From contig NZ_CP016621.1 of assembly GCF_002741015.1 (NCBI RefSeq), positions 62,001 to 126,000 of the forward strand: DNA of 64,000 bases. Reading direction: 5' to 3'. The position numbers and the translations under genes are program-made. The notes beneath the pieces were generated by a model. The model saw nothing but the letters and a program-made list of their open reading frames with translations, was not told the DNA's origin and made no database searches. Of this stretch, positions 28,726 through 36,250 are shown piece by piece. Numbering within the stretch: position 1 is the first letter of the stretch; each line of letters begins with the position of its first letter. This stretch comes from Microvirga ossetica. GTDB lineage: Bacteria > Pseudomonadota > Alphaproteobacteria > Rhizobiales > Beijerinckiaceae.

Positions 28726-29949
28726 ATGACGAACGCCAAGAAGCCCACCATGAGCAGGAAGTCGCCCAAGGCATCGAACGAGGCTCCCGCCGCGCCGAAG
28801 CCAGTCGATCCGATCGGGAACGTAATCGGAGCGGATTTCGACTTCTCCAGTTGGAGCGACGAGCCGAAGGCCGAGGCGTTTCCGTCCTCCATCCCTTCCC
28901 ACGACGACTTCGATGATGATCCGTTCGCGGAGGACGCGGAAAAGTTCGATGGCCCCTGCGACAAGTGCGGCACGGCGATCACCGAGAAAACGAGGTGGCA
29001 ACTGGCCCTCGAAACGAGCAGCGGCGGCTCCCATTGGGTGAATTACTGCCCCGACTGCGCGAAGCCAATTGTTGACAGGGCCGAGGCCGCTTCCGAGTCC
29101 GCATCTCACGACGTGGACTTTTTCGAGGGTGACGAGTTCGCGGATATGCCGATGCCTCCCCTGGCCGAGCCGAAGGAGCTCACGGCAACGGCTGTGAGGG
29201 GCGGCTTCTACCGCGTCAACGAGCCGGGTTTCCCGGAAGACCCTTACGTCAACGGCAACGCGCTGGGAGCCCGCTTCATCTCTGACGGCTACATTGTCGC
29301 CGGGCCTTATGGCAGGGGTTCGCGCTACCGTGTCTTCGAGAAGGGCGGAAACGACAGCTTCGGGAGCGCCGAGGATGTTGCGTTTCGATTCCTGGAGCCG
29401 GGAACGGTTATCGTCCCGCCTAGACCCTTCTATGGGCACCGCTACCACCAAGCCGAGACTGACGACCAGTTGCTCCTTGCCGACGAGGTAGCGACGCGTG
29501 TCCTTCCCAAGGGGAGCATCGTCATCACTCCCGACGAGTGGGACGACGACGGCGGATTCCTCATCTCGCAGGAAGGCAACCGCAAATACCGCACCAAGGG
29601 CGACGTTGCCGAGACGGTCAGGCAGATGGTCGATCCCACGCCGAAGTCTGAGCCGAAGACCAAGGCCAGCACCAGGCCGTCTCGGGTGGCGCACTTCCTT
29701 GAAACGGCATTGTTCGCGGTCGCCGTCGCCGTCCTGTTCCTCGCGATCCCTCTTCTCTGGATCGCGGAATCCAAGAAGCGGACGTTTGCATCGGGTATCG
29801 CCCTCGGGTTCCTCGGTGTCTTCCTGATGGGCGCACTGTTCGGGGGCGACGACGCGCCGCCTCCGGTCGCCCTAAAGCAAGCGACGACGATCGAGGCACC
29901 AGCCGCCAAGGCTGACAGCAACAAGGGGGAGGGCAAGCACCATGATTGA
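28726..29949 (+). CDS. zinc-ribbon membrane protein
   Basis: A 407-aa protein. An acidic disordered N-terminus (~1-70) leads to a zinc ribbon CDKCGTAITE ... YCPDCAKP at about residues 78-108. A central beta-rich region follows, with repeat-like segments ending FRFLEPGTVIVPPRPFYG. Two membrane spans lie near 330-375 (ALFAVAVAVLFLAIPLLWIA and GIALGFLGVFLMGALF). ATG follows GAAAGGATTGACCGC. It overlaps the next gene by eight bases. The neighbours 29942 and 31297 share the acidic + CxxC ribbon + transmembrane design. Confidence 0.75.
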   Translation: MTNAKKPTMSRKSPKASNEAPAAPKPVDPIGNVIGADFDFSSWSDEPKAEAFPSSIPSHDDFDDDPFAEDAEKFDGPCDKCGTAITEKTRWQLALETSSGGSHWVNYCPDCAKPIVDRAEAASESASHDVDFFEGDEFADMPMPPLAEPKELTATAVRGGFYRVNEPGFPEDPYVNGNALGARFISDGYIVAGPYGRGSRYRVFEKGGNDSFGSAEDVAFRFLEPGTVIVPPRPFYGHRYHQAETDDQLLLADEVATRVLPKGSIVITPDEWDDDGGFLISQEGNRKYRTKGDVAETVRQMVDPTPKSEPKTKASTRPSRVAHFLETALFAVAVAVLFLAIPLLWIAESKKRTFASGIALGFLGVFLMGALFGGDDAPPPVALKQATTIEAPAAKADSNKGEGKHHD

Positions 29950-31204
29950 GAGCGCAGTCCGGAAGATCGACACCGAGCCGTCCGTTATCGCGGAGCGTCC
30001 GGTTGACCAGGAGGATAACGACCTACTGACCATCAAGAGGGTCGTGTTCCTTTACGGCAGCATTCCCGCCGTCCTGGCCGTCCATCACACGTCCGATTGC
30101 TGGGTGGCAATCGTGAACGTGAACAGCATCTCCTTCCACCAGGCGGTCCCGGTCCTCGAAACCAACGGCGAGTTCGGGCTTGAACACTCCTTCATCCGCG
30201 ACACCGAGGACGAGGACGCTTTCATTCGGCACGTCAGGGACACGTTCCGCCGCAAGACAGGCACCTACTTCCGCCTCCCGGGCGAGGCTCCCGAGGAAGC
30301 CGACGGCTTCGATCCGCTCCAGCCGATCCCTTGCGGGGCTTGCGGGACCGGGATCCCCGACGAGGCGTTGGAACAGGCCGCGCTTCTCCACATCCAGGAC
30401 GGCGACGCGTCCTACGACGCTATCCTTTGCGCGTCCTGCTCCGAGGGACTTCCGAAGGGGAACAGGAAGGCAGAGCTAGAGGCGAGGATCGCTGACCTGA
30501 CGGACGCGATGGAGCGTCTGTATGCCAACGGTCCCGAGGCGGCAATGGCCGAGGTCGTAGCTTTCGCCAAGAGTCCGGATAACCCGTTCATGGAAACCGC
30601 CGACGAGACGACGGAGGCCACGCCGTCCGACGACGACTTTTGGGACACCGACGACGACAACCCGTTTGCCCCGATGGTGTGCGAGTTCTGCGGCACCGAG
30701 GAAGGAACCGAGCCCGGAAGCGACTTCGACAGCTTCACCTACGTCGATGCCAAGGATTCGAACGGCGCGAAGTGGATGAAGACGGCTTGCGGGTGCTGCG
30801 CCAACCGTATCCGGATCGAGATGAAAGGATTCGATCCCGACACGACGGTCCAGTGCTGCGACTGCAAGAAGACCATCCAGCGGCTCCACGACACCGACCT
30901 TGTGTGCGTCGGCCGCGAGGGCAAGCCAGGAGACTACAAGCCGATGTGCATCGAGTGCCGCGACTGGCGCGAGGAAGCCTGGAGGCAAGAGCAGCACATC
31001 CTGGTTTCCTTGAGCGACGAGGGGAAGAAGCCTTACCGCGTAGTCCTGAACGGGAAGAAGTTCCACCTCGGGGCATTCACCCTGTCCCTGATGATGCTCT
31101 TCTACTCCTTCGCCTACGCGCTGGACGGTTTCCTGGGGGTCGGAAAGGCCGTCGCCGCGTGGCGAAGGATCAAGCGCGAAAAGGAAGCCGCCGTGCCTCA
31201 CTAG
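29942..31204 (+). CDS. multi-zinc-ribbon membrane protein
   Basis: A 420-aa protein. It has at least three CxxC pairs of pairs: CGACGTG...LCASC (about residues 130-165), CEFCGTE...CGCC (about 240-285) and CCDCKKT...CIECRDW (about 300-340). A coiled segment with ELEARIADLTDAMERLYANG separates the first two. One membrane span lies near 370-390 (LSLMMLFYSFAYALDGF), and the C-terminus is basic. RBS GGGGGAGGGCAAGCACC overlaps the end of 28726, indicating coupling. Function unknown; it may be a scaffold in the pilus/conjugation region. Confidence 0.75.
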   Translation: MIESAVRKIDTEPSVIAERPVDQEDNDLLTIKRVVFLYGSIPAVLAVHHTSDCWVAIVNVNSISFHQAVPVLETNGEFGLEHSFIRDTEDEDAFIRHVRDTFRRKTGTYFRLPGEAPEEADGFDPLQPIPCGACGTGIPDEALEQAALLHIQDGDASYDAILCASCSEGLPKGNRKAELEARIADLTDAMERLYANGPEAAMAEVVAFAKSPDNPFMETADETTEATPSDDDFWDTDDDNPFAPMVCEFCGTEEGTEPGSDFDSFTYVDAKDSNGAKWMKTACGCCANRIRIEMKGFDPDTTVQCCDCKKTIQRLHDTDLVCVGREGKPGDYKPMCIECRDWREEAWRQEQHILVSLSDEGKKPYRVVLNGKKFHLGAFTLSLMMLFYSFAYALDGFLGVGKAVAAWRRIKREKEAAVPH

Positions 31205-31254
31205 CGGCGGTTCCCTCCCCGGAACGTCGCCGGCGACTTGCAACGAGGTGACAC

Positions 31255-31279
31255 TTACGCACAGCATGACTTACGCACA
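31255..31279 (+). promoter_or_regulatory. family-C tandem repeat (site C4)
   Basis: TTACGCACA (31255-31263) and TTACGCACA (31271-31279), an exact 9-bp direct repeat at 16-bp spacing, 18 bases before ATG 31297. Confidence 0.7.
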
Positions 31280-31296
31280 ACGAGCGGGGAGGGGGC

Positions 31297-32175
31297 ATGA
31301 GCATTCAGGCAGACAACGACGACTTCGCTGACGACGAGTCCTTTGGCTACGATCCGTTCGAAACCCTGCCGTGCGAAGAGTGCGGCCGGATGGTCGAGCC
31401 GCTGCACATGGACGATTGGGTCGAGAGCGGGGATCGCAAGGAAGACGGCAGGCTCGAGCCCAGCGACCTCAAGGTCATTTGCAGTTGCTGCCGCTCCAGC
31501 CTGGGGATCGTCACCGGGTTTGACACCTACGCATTCTCGAAACTGGAAAACGGCCGCTTCCGCACCTCGAAAGGCACCGCCGCAGGGGCCGTCGTCCGCG
31601 AGATGAGCAAGGCCAAGCTGGCCGGCTGTCTCTTCTCCTATTCCCTGTCCCTCTACGTGGACGCTTTGGGCGACGGCATCCTGAAACTCGCTGGCGGCAA
31701 GTTCCCGCTCCTGAAAGGGGCCGCTGTCGGCGTTGTCGCCGCCGTGCTGGCCGGATGGGCTTTCGGCGGCGACGTTAAGCCGACGCTCACGATCGAGTCC
31801 GTCAGGGACCGAGTGAACGCGGCCTACTTCGAGGCCATAGCAATCCAGAAGGACGTTGAGGCGGTTCTTCCGGAACTGCGCGTTGCCGAACCCACGGTTT
31901 CGAGCAGGACCGACCGGGGGTGGTGGGTAACAACGCTTGGGGCCACGCGCTACCGCCTGGAGCAGACAGAAAAGGCACTCCTGGCCTCGGAGCAGGAGGA
32001 CCGAGAACGGGCCGCGAAAGCCGAGAAGGAATACGAAGAGTTCCAGCGGAAGGCCCGCGAGGAACAGGCCGAACAGGACAGGAAGGACGAGGCCATGTTC
32101 CAGGCGATCGAAGAGGAAGCAGCTAAGGCAAGGGAGAGGGAGACCGGGAAGCGATGGCAATTGCCGAAACATTGA
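31297..32175 (+). CDS. zinc-ribbon coiled-coil membrane protein
   Basis: A 292-aa protein (MSIQADNDDFADDESFGYDP). Zinc ribbon CEECGRM...CSCCRSS at about residues 27-70. A membrane span near 140-160 (GAAVGVVAAVLAGWAFGGD) is followed by a long charged coiled coil from ~220 to the end (EKALLASEQEDRERAAKAEK). ATG follows GCGGGGAGGGGGC. It opens the run of exported/anchored small proteins at 32205-33861. Confidence 0.76.
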   Translation: MSIQADNDDFADDESFGYDPFETLPCEECGRMVEPLHMDDWVESGDRKEDGRLEPSDLKVICSCCRSSLGIVTGFDTYAFSKLENGRFRTSKGTAAGAVVREMSKAKLAGCLFSYSLSLYVDALGDGILKLAGGKFPLLKGAAVGVVAAVLAGWAFGGDVKPTLTIESVRDRVNAAYFEAIAIQKDVEAVLPELRVAEPTVSSRTDRGWWVTTLGATRYRLEQTEKALLASEQEDRERAAKAEKEYEEFQRKAREEQAEQDRKDEAMFQAIEEEAAKARERETGKRWQLPKH

Positions 32176-32204
32176 GGAACGACACCAAACACGGAGGGAA
32201 CACC

Positions 32205-32597
32205 ATGAAGAGCATCAGGAACCACATCGCCGCCTCCGTCCTCGGTCTGGCCGTCCTCGGGAGCGCGGCCGTCACGCCAGCCGCAGCGGAACCGAAGCTG
32301 GATCATCTCGAACACGTCCGGGGACTTGAAAAGGCTATCGGATCGCTCCGTGACGAAATCATGAGAGCGGACGCAGCCGGGGATCACAAGCTGGTCGCCC
32401 GGGACAATATCGAGTGGTTCTTCACGATCGTCGTCTTTGAGACGAGGCTCAAGCGCATCCAGCAAGAACTGGCGGCGGTCAGGAGCGAGGCTGAAAACGC
32501 CGTGAGAAATGCCGCCGACAAGGCCGAGTTGGACAGCATGGAGCCGTGGATCGACCATCGCCCGGTCTACGGGGCAACCACGCCCGACAAGAAGTGA
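32205..32597 (+). CDS. exported coiled-coil protein
   Basis: A 130-aa protein with a clear Sec signal peptide (MKSIRNHIAASVLGLAVLGS, cleavage likely after AAA near residue 28). The mature part is helical and charged (EHVRGLEKAIGSLRDEIMRA, FETRLKRIQQELAAVRSEAE), a probable periplasmic coiled coil. ATG follows ACGGAGGGAACACC. No family is recognised. Confidence 0.78.
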   Translation: MKSIRNHIAASVLGLAVLGSAAVTPAAAEPKLDHLEHVRGLEKAIGSLRDEIMRADAAGDHKLVARDNIEWFFTIVVFETRLKRIQQELAAVRSEAENAVRNAADKAELDSMEPWIDHRPVYGATTPDKK

Positions 32598-32640
32598 GCA
32601 GGTCTTTCACGGTCAACACAATCACAGGGGGCAAGACACC

Positions 32641-33039
32641 ATGAACTTCAACACGGACCACATCGTCGGGGCTTTCATCGGCGGCATCGCGGCACTCGCT
32701 GGCGCACTCATCGTCGTCCCTGCCGGGGCAGGAAGCGACACCGGGATCAGGGCGTTGACCGCCGAGGTCCGCGACGTGAGCACGGAGATCAGGGAAACCT
32801 ACAAGGAGGACGACAACCCCGCCTGGAGGGCGAAGCGTCTTCCCCTGATGCAGAGGATTGTCAGGGCCGAGGACCTGATCCGCAGCGCGAACAATGCCCT
32901 GGATGATGCCAGGGAGGACATGCAAGCGGCGGCGAAGGGCCAGCCGCTTCCGGATCGCGTCAAGCCTCCGGTTTCATTCACGTCCCATCCGCTCGTCGGC
33001 CAGAACGTCGTGAACATGCCGGGGCAGGACGGCCAGTAG
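32641..33039 (+). CDS. membrane-anchored coiled-coil protein
   Basis: A 132-aa protein. The N-terminal hydrophobic segment (IVGAFIGGIAALAGALIVVP, ~8-27) is probably a membrane anchor, followed by a periplasmic helical part (IRALTAEVRDVSTEIRETYK). It is Pro-rich near the C-terminus. ATG follows CAGGGGGCAAGACACC. Same operon as 32205 and 33098. Confidence 0.75.
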   Translation: MNFNTDHIVGAFIGGIAALAGALIVVPAGAGSDTGIRALTAEVRDVSTEIRETYKEDDNPAWRAKRLPLMQRIVRAEDLIRSANNALDDAREDMQAAAKGQPLPDRVKPPVSFTSHPLVGQNVVNMPGQDGQ

Positions 33040-33097
33040 GCGGCACTGCCGCCATTTGGGGAGCAGGAAACAAGAACGAACAGGGAGGGAACCAGAC

Positions 33098-33418
33098 ATG
33101 AGGAAGACCACGCAGACCACCATCGCCGCCGTCCTTGGAATGGCCGGCTTCCTCCTTGCCTCGGGGGCGTATGCCGCTCCCCAGGCCTCCAGCGCGATCG
33201 AGCGGCTTGAGGGGAGGGTCAAGACCCTGGACGATCTCGCCACGGCGACGCAGGGCGACCTTGAGGAACTCGCGGCCGTCGCATGGGAGAACCGGAACGC
33301 GATCGAGGCCGAGGTGACGCGCTCGATCGAGGCTTCCAAGTCAGAATGGCTCCGCGCCTATTCCGCGATCCGGCAGGCGCTCGCGAAGCCCAAGACGCAG
33401 ACCGGGGGCGGGCAGTGA
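33098..33418 (+). CDS. exported coiled-coil protein
   Basis: A 106-aa protein with a Sec signal peptide (MRKTTQTTIAAVLGMAGFLL, AYA cleavage near 26). The mature helical part (AIERLEGRVKTLDDLATATQ, WENRNAIEAEVTRSIEAS) resembles 32205 in design. ATG follows CAGGGAGGGAACCAGAC. Its stop overlaps the GTG start of the next gene. Confidence 0.77.
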   Translation: MRKTTQTTIAAVLGMAGFLLASGAYAAPQASSAIERLEGRVKTLDDLATATQGDLEELAAVAWENRNAIEAEVTRSIEASKSEWLRAYSAIRQALAKPKTQTGGGQ

Positions 33419-33861
33419 CGGCCGGCCATTACATGAATCCTGTTTCCGTCCTTCTTGACGCGGCAACCGCGCCCACCCGGGGCGAGGCCGACCATCCGGC
33501 GCGGGGGACGCTCGAAGCTGTCACCGCAGCCTGTGACCGTCTCTATCGGGCCACGCCGAGGTTTGCGATCCAGAAGGCCCGCAGGGCGTTCACCCGATCC
33601 GCCGAGTTTTTCGCGGGGCCGTTTGAGGTCAGGGTCACGACCAGGAAGACCCTCATCTTCATTGAAGCCCGATGCGAGGGACGCTGGCAGGACCGACGTG
33701 TCAGTATCAACTTTCGTCCGTTCGGGCGGCGGTGGGGCGGCTCCGTCAGCGGTGCGTCGGGCCTCGAACTCGATGAGATCGAGACATTCCTTTTGAAACT
33801 TGCAGAAGCCTTGCGTGGAATCGAGTGGAGCCAGGAGGAAGCCACTACGCTCACAGCGTAA
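33415..33861 (+). CDS. hypothetical protein, GTG start
   Basis: A 148-aa soluble protein with an RFAIQKARRAFTRSAEFFAG helix, a beta-rich FEVRVTTRKTLIFIEARCEG core and a C-terminal helix LDEIETFLLKLAEALRG. GTG 33415 lies behind GGGGGCGGGCA and overlaps the previous stop; ATG 33433 is the alternative. Its last codons run through the family-B dyad at 33846, so the operator for pilV lies inside this gene's 3' end. Confidence 0.72.
   Translation: MTAGHYMNPVSVLLDAATAPTRGEADHPARGTLEAVTAACDRLYRATPRFAIQKARRAFTRSAEFFAGPFEVRVTTRKTLIFIEARCEGRWQDRRVSINFRPFGRRWGGSVSGASGLELDEIETFLLKLAEALRGIEWSQEEATTLTA
33846..33860 (+). promoter_or_regulatory. family-B operator-like dyad (site B4)
   Basis: TACGCT-CAC-AGCGTA, perfect, followed by ACTTTTCGCTTGCCGC as at B1. 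It lies 67 bases before the pilV ATG. Confidence 0.74.
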
Positions 33862-33927
33862 CTTTTCGCTTGCCGCGGAATCCGCCCGGACTCAGGATTG
33901 AGGGTGCCAAGAACCAAGGGGGGAACC

Positions 33928-35562
33928 ATGATTTCGATGAAGAGCATCAAGGAACATAGCATTCGCCGTCAGCGCGGATTGTCCCTGATCGAGACGGCCG
34001 CGGTCCTCGGGGTCGCCTCGGCCCTGCTGGCGCACTTCGCCACCGTGCAGGGTGACAGTGCTGAAACCATGAAGGCCAAGGCGATGGCGGAGCGGCTGAT
34101 CGAGGTCCAGTATGGCGCAGCCAGTTACATCAGGGCCAACAACGCGACCCTCCTTGCGAACCTGACGACCTCGCCCACCGTGATCCCGGCCACCGGGACC
34201 GGAACCTTCGTCGGCGGCTTGAAGTCCTTGCAGGGAGCGGGTGTCCTACCCCCATCCTTCGTTGACAAGAACGGCTACAACCAGGGCCACGTCCTGATCG
34301 TTCGCAAGGTTTCCAGCCCGAGCGGCGACAAGATCGAGGGGATCGTGACCACGGCCCAGCCGATGGGCGGCGGCTGGTCGTCAACTGGCACCATGAACGA
34401 CCGGGTGCTTGCCAAGGCTGCACAATTCGTCGGTGCATCGGGCGGCTACGTTCCGGCCAAGCCCCTAAACTCCGACGACGCGGGACACATCGTCGGCATG
34501 GGCGGCGGCTGGCGGTCCAAGGCAGCGGATTGGGGAACGAGCGGTGCCGCTCCGCGCGCTGGTGTGTCCCTCGTCGCCACCCTGGCCTACATGGAGGGAA
34601 CGGCAATGGCCGACTACCTCTACAGGACCGATATTGGTGTCCCGGAAGCCAACCGGATGCACACGCAGATCGACATGAACAATAACAACATCAAGGACGC
34701 GAAGGACGTGACCGCCAAGGGGACGATCTCGGCGGACGGGAACATTGCCTCGAAGAAGGACGTGACCGCTGGCGGGAACGTCACCGCTGACGGCTACCTT
34801 GCCACGGACCAGAGCGTCTATGCCACGCAGAACGTCCAGGCGGGCGGTAACGTCTCGTCGGGAGCCACCGTGTCGGGCATCAACATATGGGCCTCGCAGT
34901 CCATCGAGGGCCACGACGTGACCGCGCGTGGCAACATGACGGCCAACGGCACCGTCACGGCGGGATGGGGCGTGACCACCAACAATGGGAACATCAATGC
35001 CGCCAACGGTCAGCTTACCTCCAGGCATGGCGTGACCACTCAGGGAGGCGTTTGGGCGGAAGGCAACATCTACACGAACGCCAACATCCAGGGCGCGTCC
35101 GTCACCACCTACGATGTTCAGACCCAAACCCTGACTGCCGGCGGCAGGATCACGGCGGACGAACTCCGCCTGGCTTCCGACGCGGTGGCCGGGCAATCCT
35201 GCTCGCCCAGGGGGCTTGTCCAGTCCGACAACAAGGGAAACCTCCTGACTTGCATGGGCGGCAAGTGGACCATGCCAAGCGGCTTCACAGGCAAATACAA
35301 GGACCTCGGGATCATTGGGGGGAACTACACTGACGTGAATGACACCGGGTCCACGATCATCGTGACCGCTTTTAATGGCGGGTATCCTGGCTTCAACGTC
35401 TGCCATCTCGAAGGAAAAGTCCAAGGTATCACGCGCGCCATGGACGCAGACGCGAACAACTCGCTCTGGAAGCAGTGCGCCATCACGTTCCCGGTCGGAC
35501 CGGGACAGTCCTGGCAGGTCTACTCGGCGTTCGGGAACATCGACCTCTCCTACTACTACTGA
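33928..35562 (+). CDS. pilV: PilV-type prepilin with beta-repeat shaft
   Basis: A 544-aa type IV prepilin of the PilV (shufflon N-terminal) kind, placed at the pilus tip in I-type thin pili, where its C-terminal part selects recipients. The N-terminus RRQRG|LSLIE has Gly17 at the cleavage site and Glu22 at position +5, then the hydrophobic helix TAAVLGVASALLAHFA. About residues 250-410 are repeats of the type (T/S)A.GNI...DVTAGGNVTADG, suggesting a beta-helical shaft. The C-terminal ~120 residues with Cys pairs (GQSCSP, TCMGGKW, VCHLEG, WKQCAI) form the likely receptor-binding end. No alternative C-terminal cassettes or Rci recombinase are seen. ATG follows AAGGGGGGAACC; a strong terminator follows. 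Confidence 0.8.
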   Translation: MISMKSIKEHSIRRQRGLSLIETAAVLGVASALLAHFATVQGDSAETMKAKAMAERLIEVQYGAASYIRANNATLLANLTTSPTVIPATGTGTFVGGLKSLQGAGVLPPSFVDKNGYNQGHVLIVRKVSSPSGDKIEGIVTTAQPMGGGWSSTGTMNDRVLAKAAQFVGASGGYVPAKPLNSDDAGHIVGMGGGWRSKAADWGTSGAAPRAGVSLVATLAYMEGTAMADYLYRTDIGVPEANRMHTQIDMNNNNIKDAKDVTAKGTISADGNIASKKDVTAGGNVTADGYLATDQSVYATQNVQAGGNVSSGATVSGINIWASQSIEGHDVTARGNMTANGTVTAGWGVTTNNGNINAANGQLTSRHGVTTQGGVWAEGNIYTNANIQGASVTTYDVQTQTLTAGGRITADELRLASDAVAGQSCSPRGLVQSDNKGNLLTCMGGKWTMPSGFTGKYKDLGIIGGNYTDVNDTGSTIIVTAFNGGYPGFNVCHLEGKVQGITRAMDADANNSLWKQCAITFPVGPGQSWQVYSAFGNIDLSYYY

Positions 35563-35585
35563 CGGGTCCCTCCCGGACGACATGG

Positions 35586-35612
35586 AACCCCGCTTCGGCG
35601 GGGTTTTCCTTT
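35586..35612 (+). terminator. intrinsic terminator
   Basis: AACCCCGC-TTCG-GCGGGGTT is followed by TTCCTTTG. Confidence 0.88.
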
Positions 35613-35631
35613 GCCGCGACGCTCTGGGACC

Positions 35632-35722
35632 GTCAGGCGATTCATATAGGATTCCTTATGGGTCCCCTGACGGTAGGAGCCGATGAATCCATAAGACCCT
35701 GCGGGTCTAGGGGAGAAGGAAC
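35632..35722. repeat. dispersed dyad element, copy 3 (most symmetrical)
   Basis: ACCGTCAGGCGATTCATATA continues to GGATTCCTTATGGGTCCCCTGACGGT, with arms ACCGTCAGG/CCTGACGGT. AGACCC-TGC-GGGTCT and AGGGGAGAAGGAAC follow, as in copy 1. No gene is seen in the 35613-35818 gap. Confidence 0.72.
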
Positions 35723-35818
35723 AGGAAGTGAGTCAGGGGATCGGAGCCAAGTCCTTGAGCGGTTGGTGACATGCTGGCCCCGCGCTCCCGGGAGCCGCGA
35801 ACATTTTCTGTCGGCGCG

Positions 35819-35871
35819 TTGACGTGGGGGCGAAATACACCCATCCTATAAAGGTAACGATCGAACGTTAC
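35819..35871 (+). promoter_or_regulatory. family-A promoter with operator dyad and 5' hairpin (site A9)
   Basis: TTGACG (35819-35824), 17-bp spacer TGGGGGCGAAATACACC, -10 CATCCT (35842-35847). Hairpin GTAACG-ATCGAA-CGTTAC (35854-35871), fully paired. Confidence 0.76.
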
Positions 35872-35889
35872 CCGCGAAAGGACGCTACC

Positions 35890-36179
35890 ATGATCTCCAC
35901 CGAAGGCCGCACCATCGAACGCACCGTTTGCATCTCCCACGGCTCCGAAACCAGCCTTGGCACCCTCTACATCTATCGCGGTGTCAACGAGTGGTCTGCC
36001 GTCCTGGAGGACCATAGCGAACCCAACGAGGATCTCTGGCTGACGGTCGCCCGCGACGAGCGTCCGTTGGCAGCGACGACTTCCTTATTGAGTGCGTGGT
36101 CGATGAAATCTGGAACGACAGCCTCGTCTATCTCGAGCTCCCGAAGAAGAGCGCGATGCCCTACGCCGTCGCCGCGTAA
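35890..36179 (+). pseudogene. hypothetical gene with a frameshift
   Basis: The frame from ATG 35890 (MISTEGRTIERTVCISHGSE) has array-type composition up to ARDERP near 36065. It then turns into Ser/Arg-rich shadow sequence. The adjacent frame from there reads VGSDDFLIECVVDEIWNDSL, then YLELPKKSAMPYAVAA and TAA at 36177-36179, the usual Ala-Ala ending. The simplest reading is a one-base indel near 36060-36068 in a ~96-codon gene, or a sequencing error. The promoter A9 and leader are intact. Function unknown. Confidence 0.65.
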
Positions 36180-36250
36180 GGATTCGATCAGGACGTGAAC
36201 ACGAATTGGAACGGCTGGCATGTCGCCGGCCGATAACGGGGGAGGGGCAT

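Noticed and set aside
28192..29694. 500-aa minus-strand reading frame
   Set aside because: Antisense shadow of 28120-29949, whose frames have RBSs, zinc-ribbon motifs and membrane spans.
34465..35583. 372-aa minus-strand reading frame
   Set aside because: Shadow of the repetitive pilV gene; repeats in the sense strand create repeats in the antisense frame.
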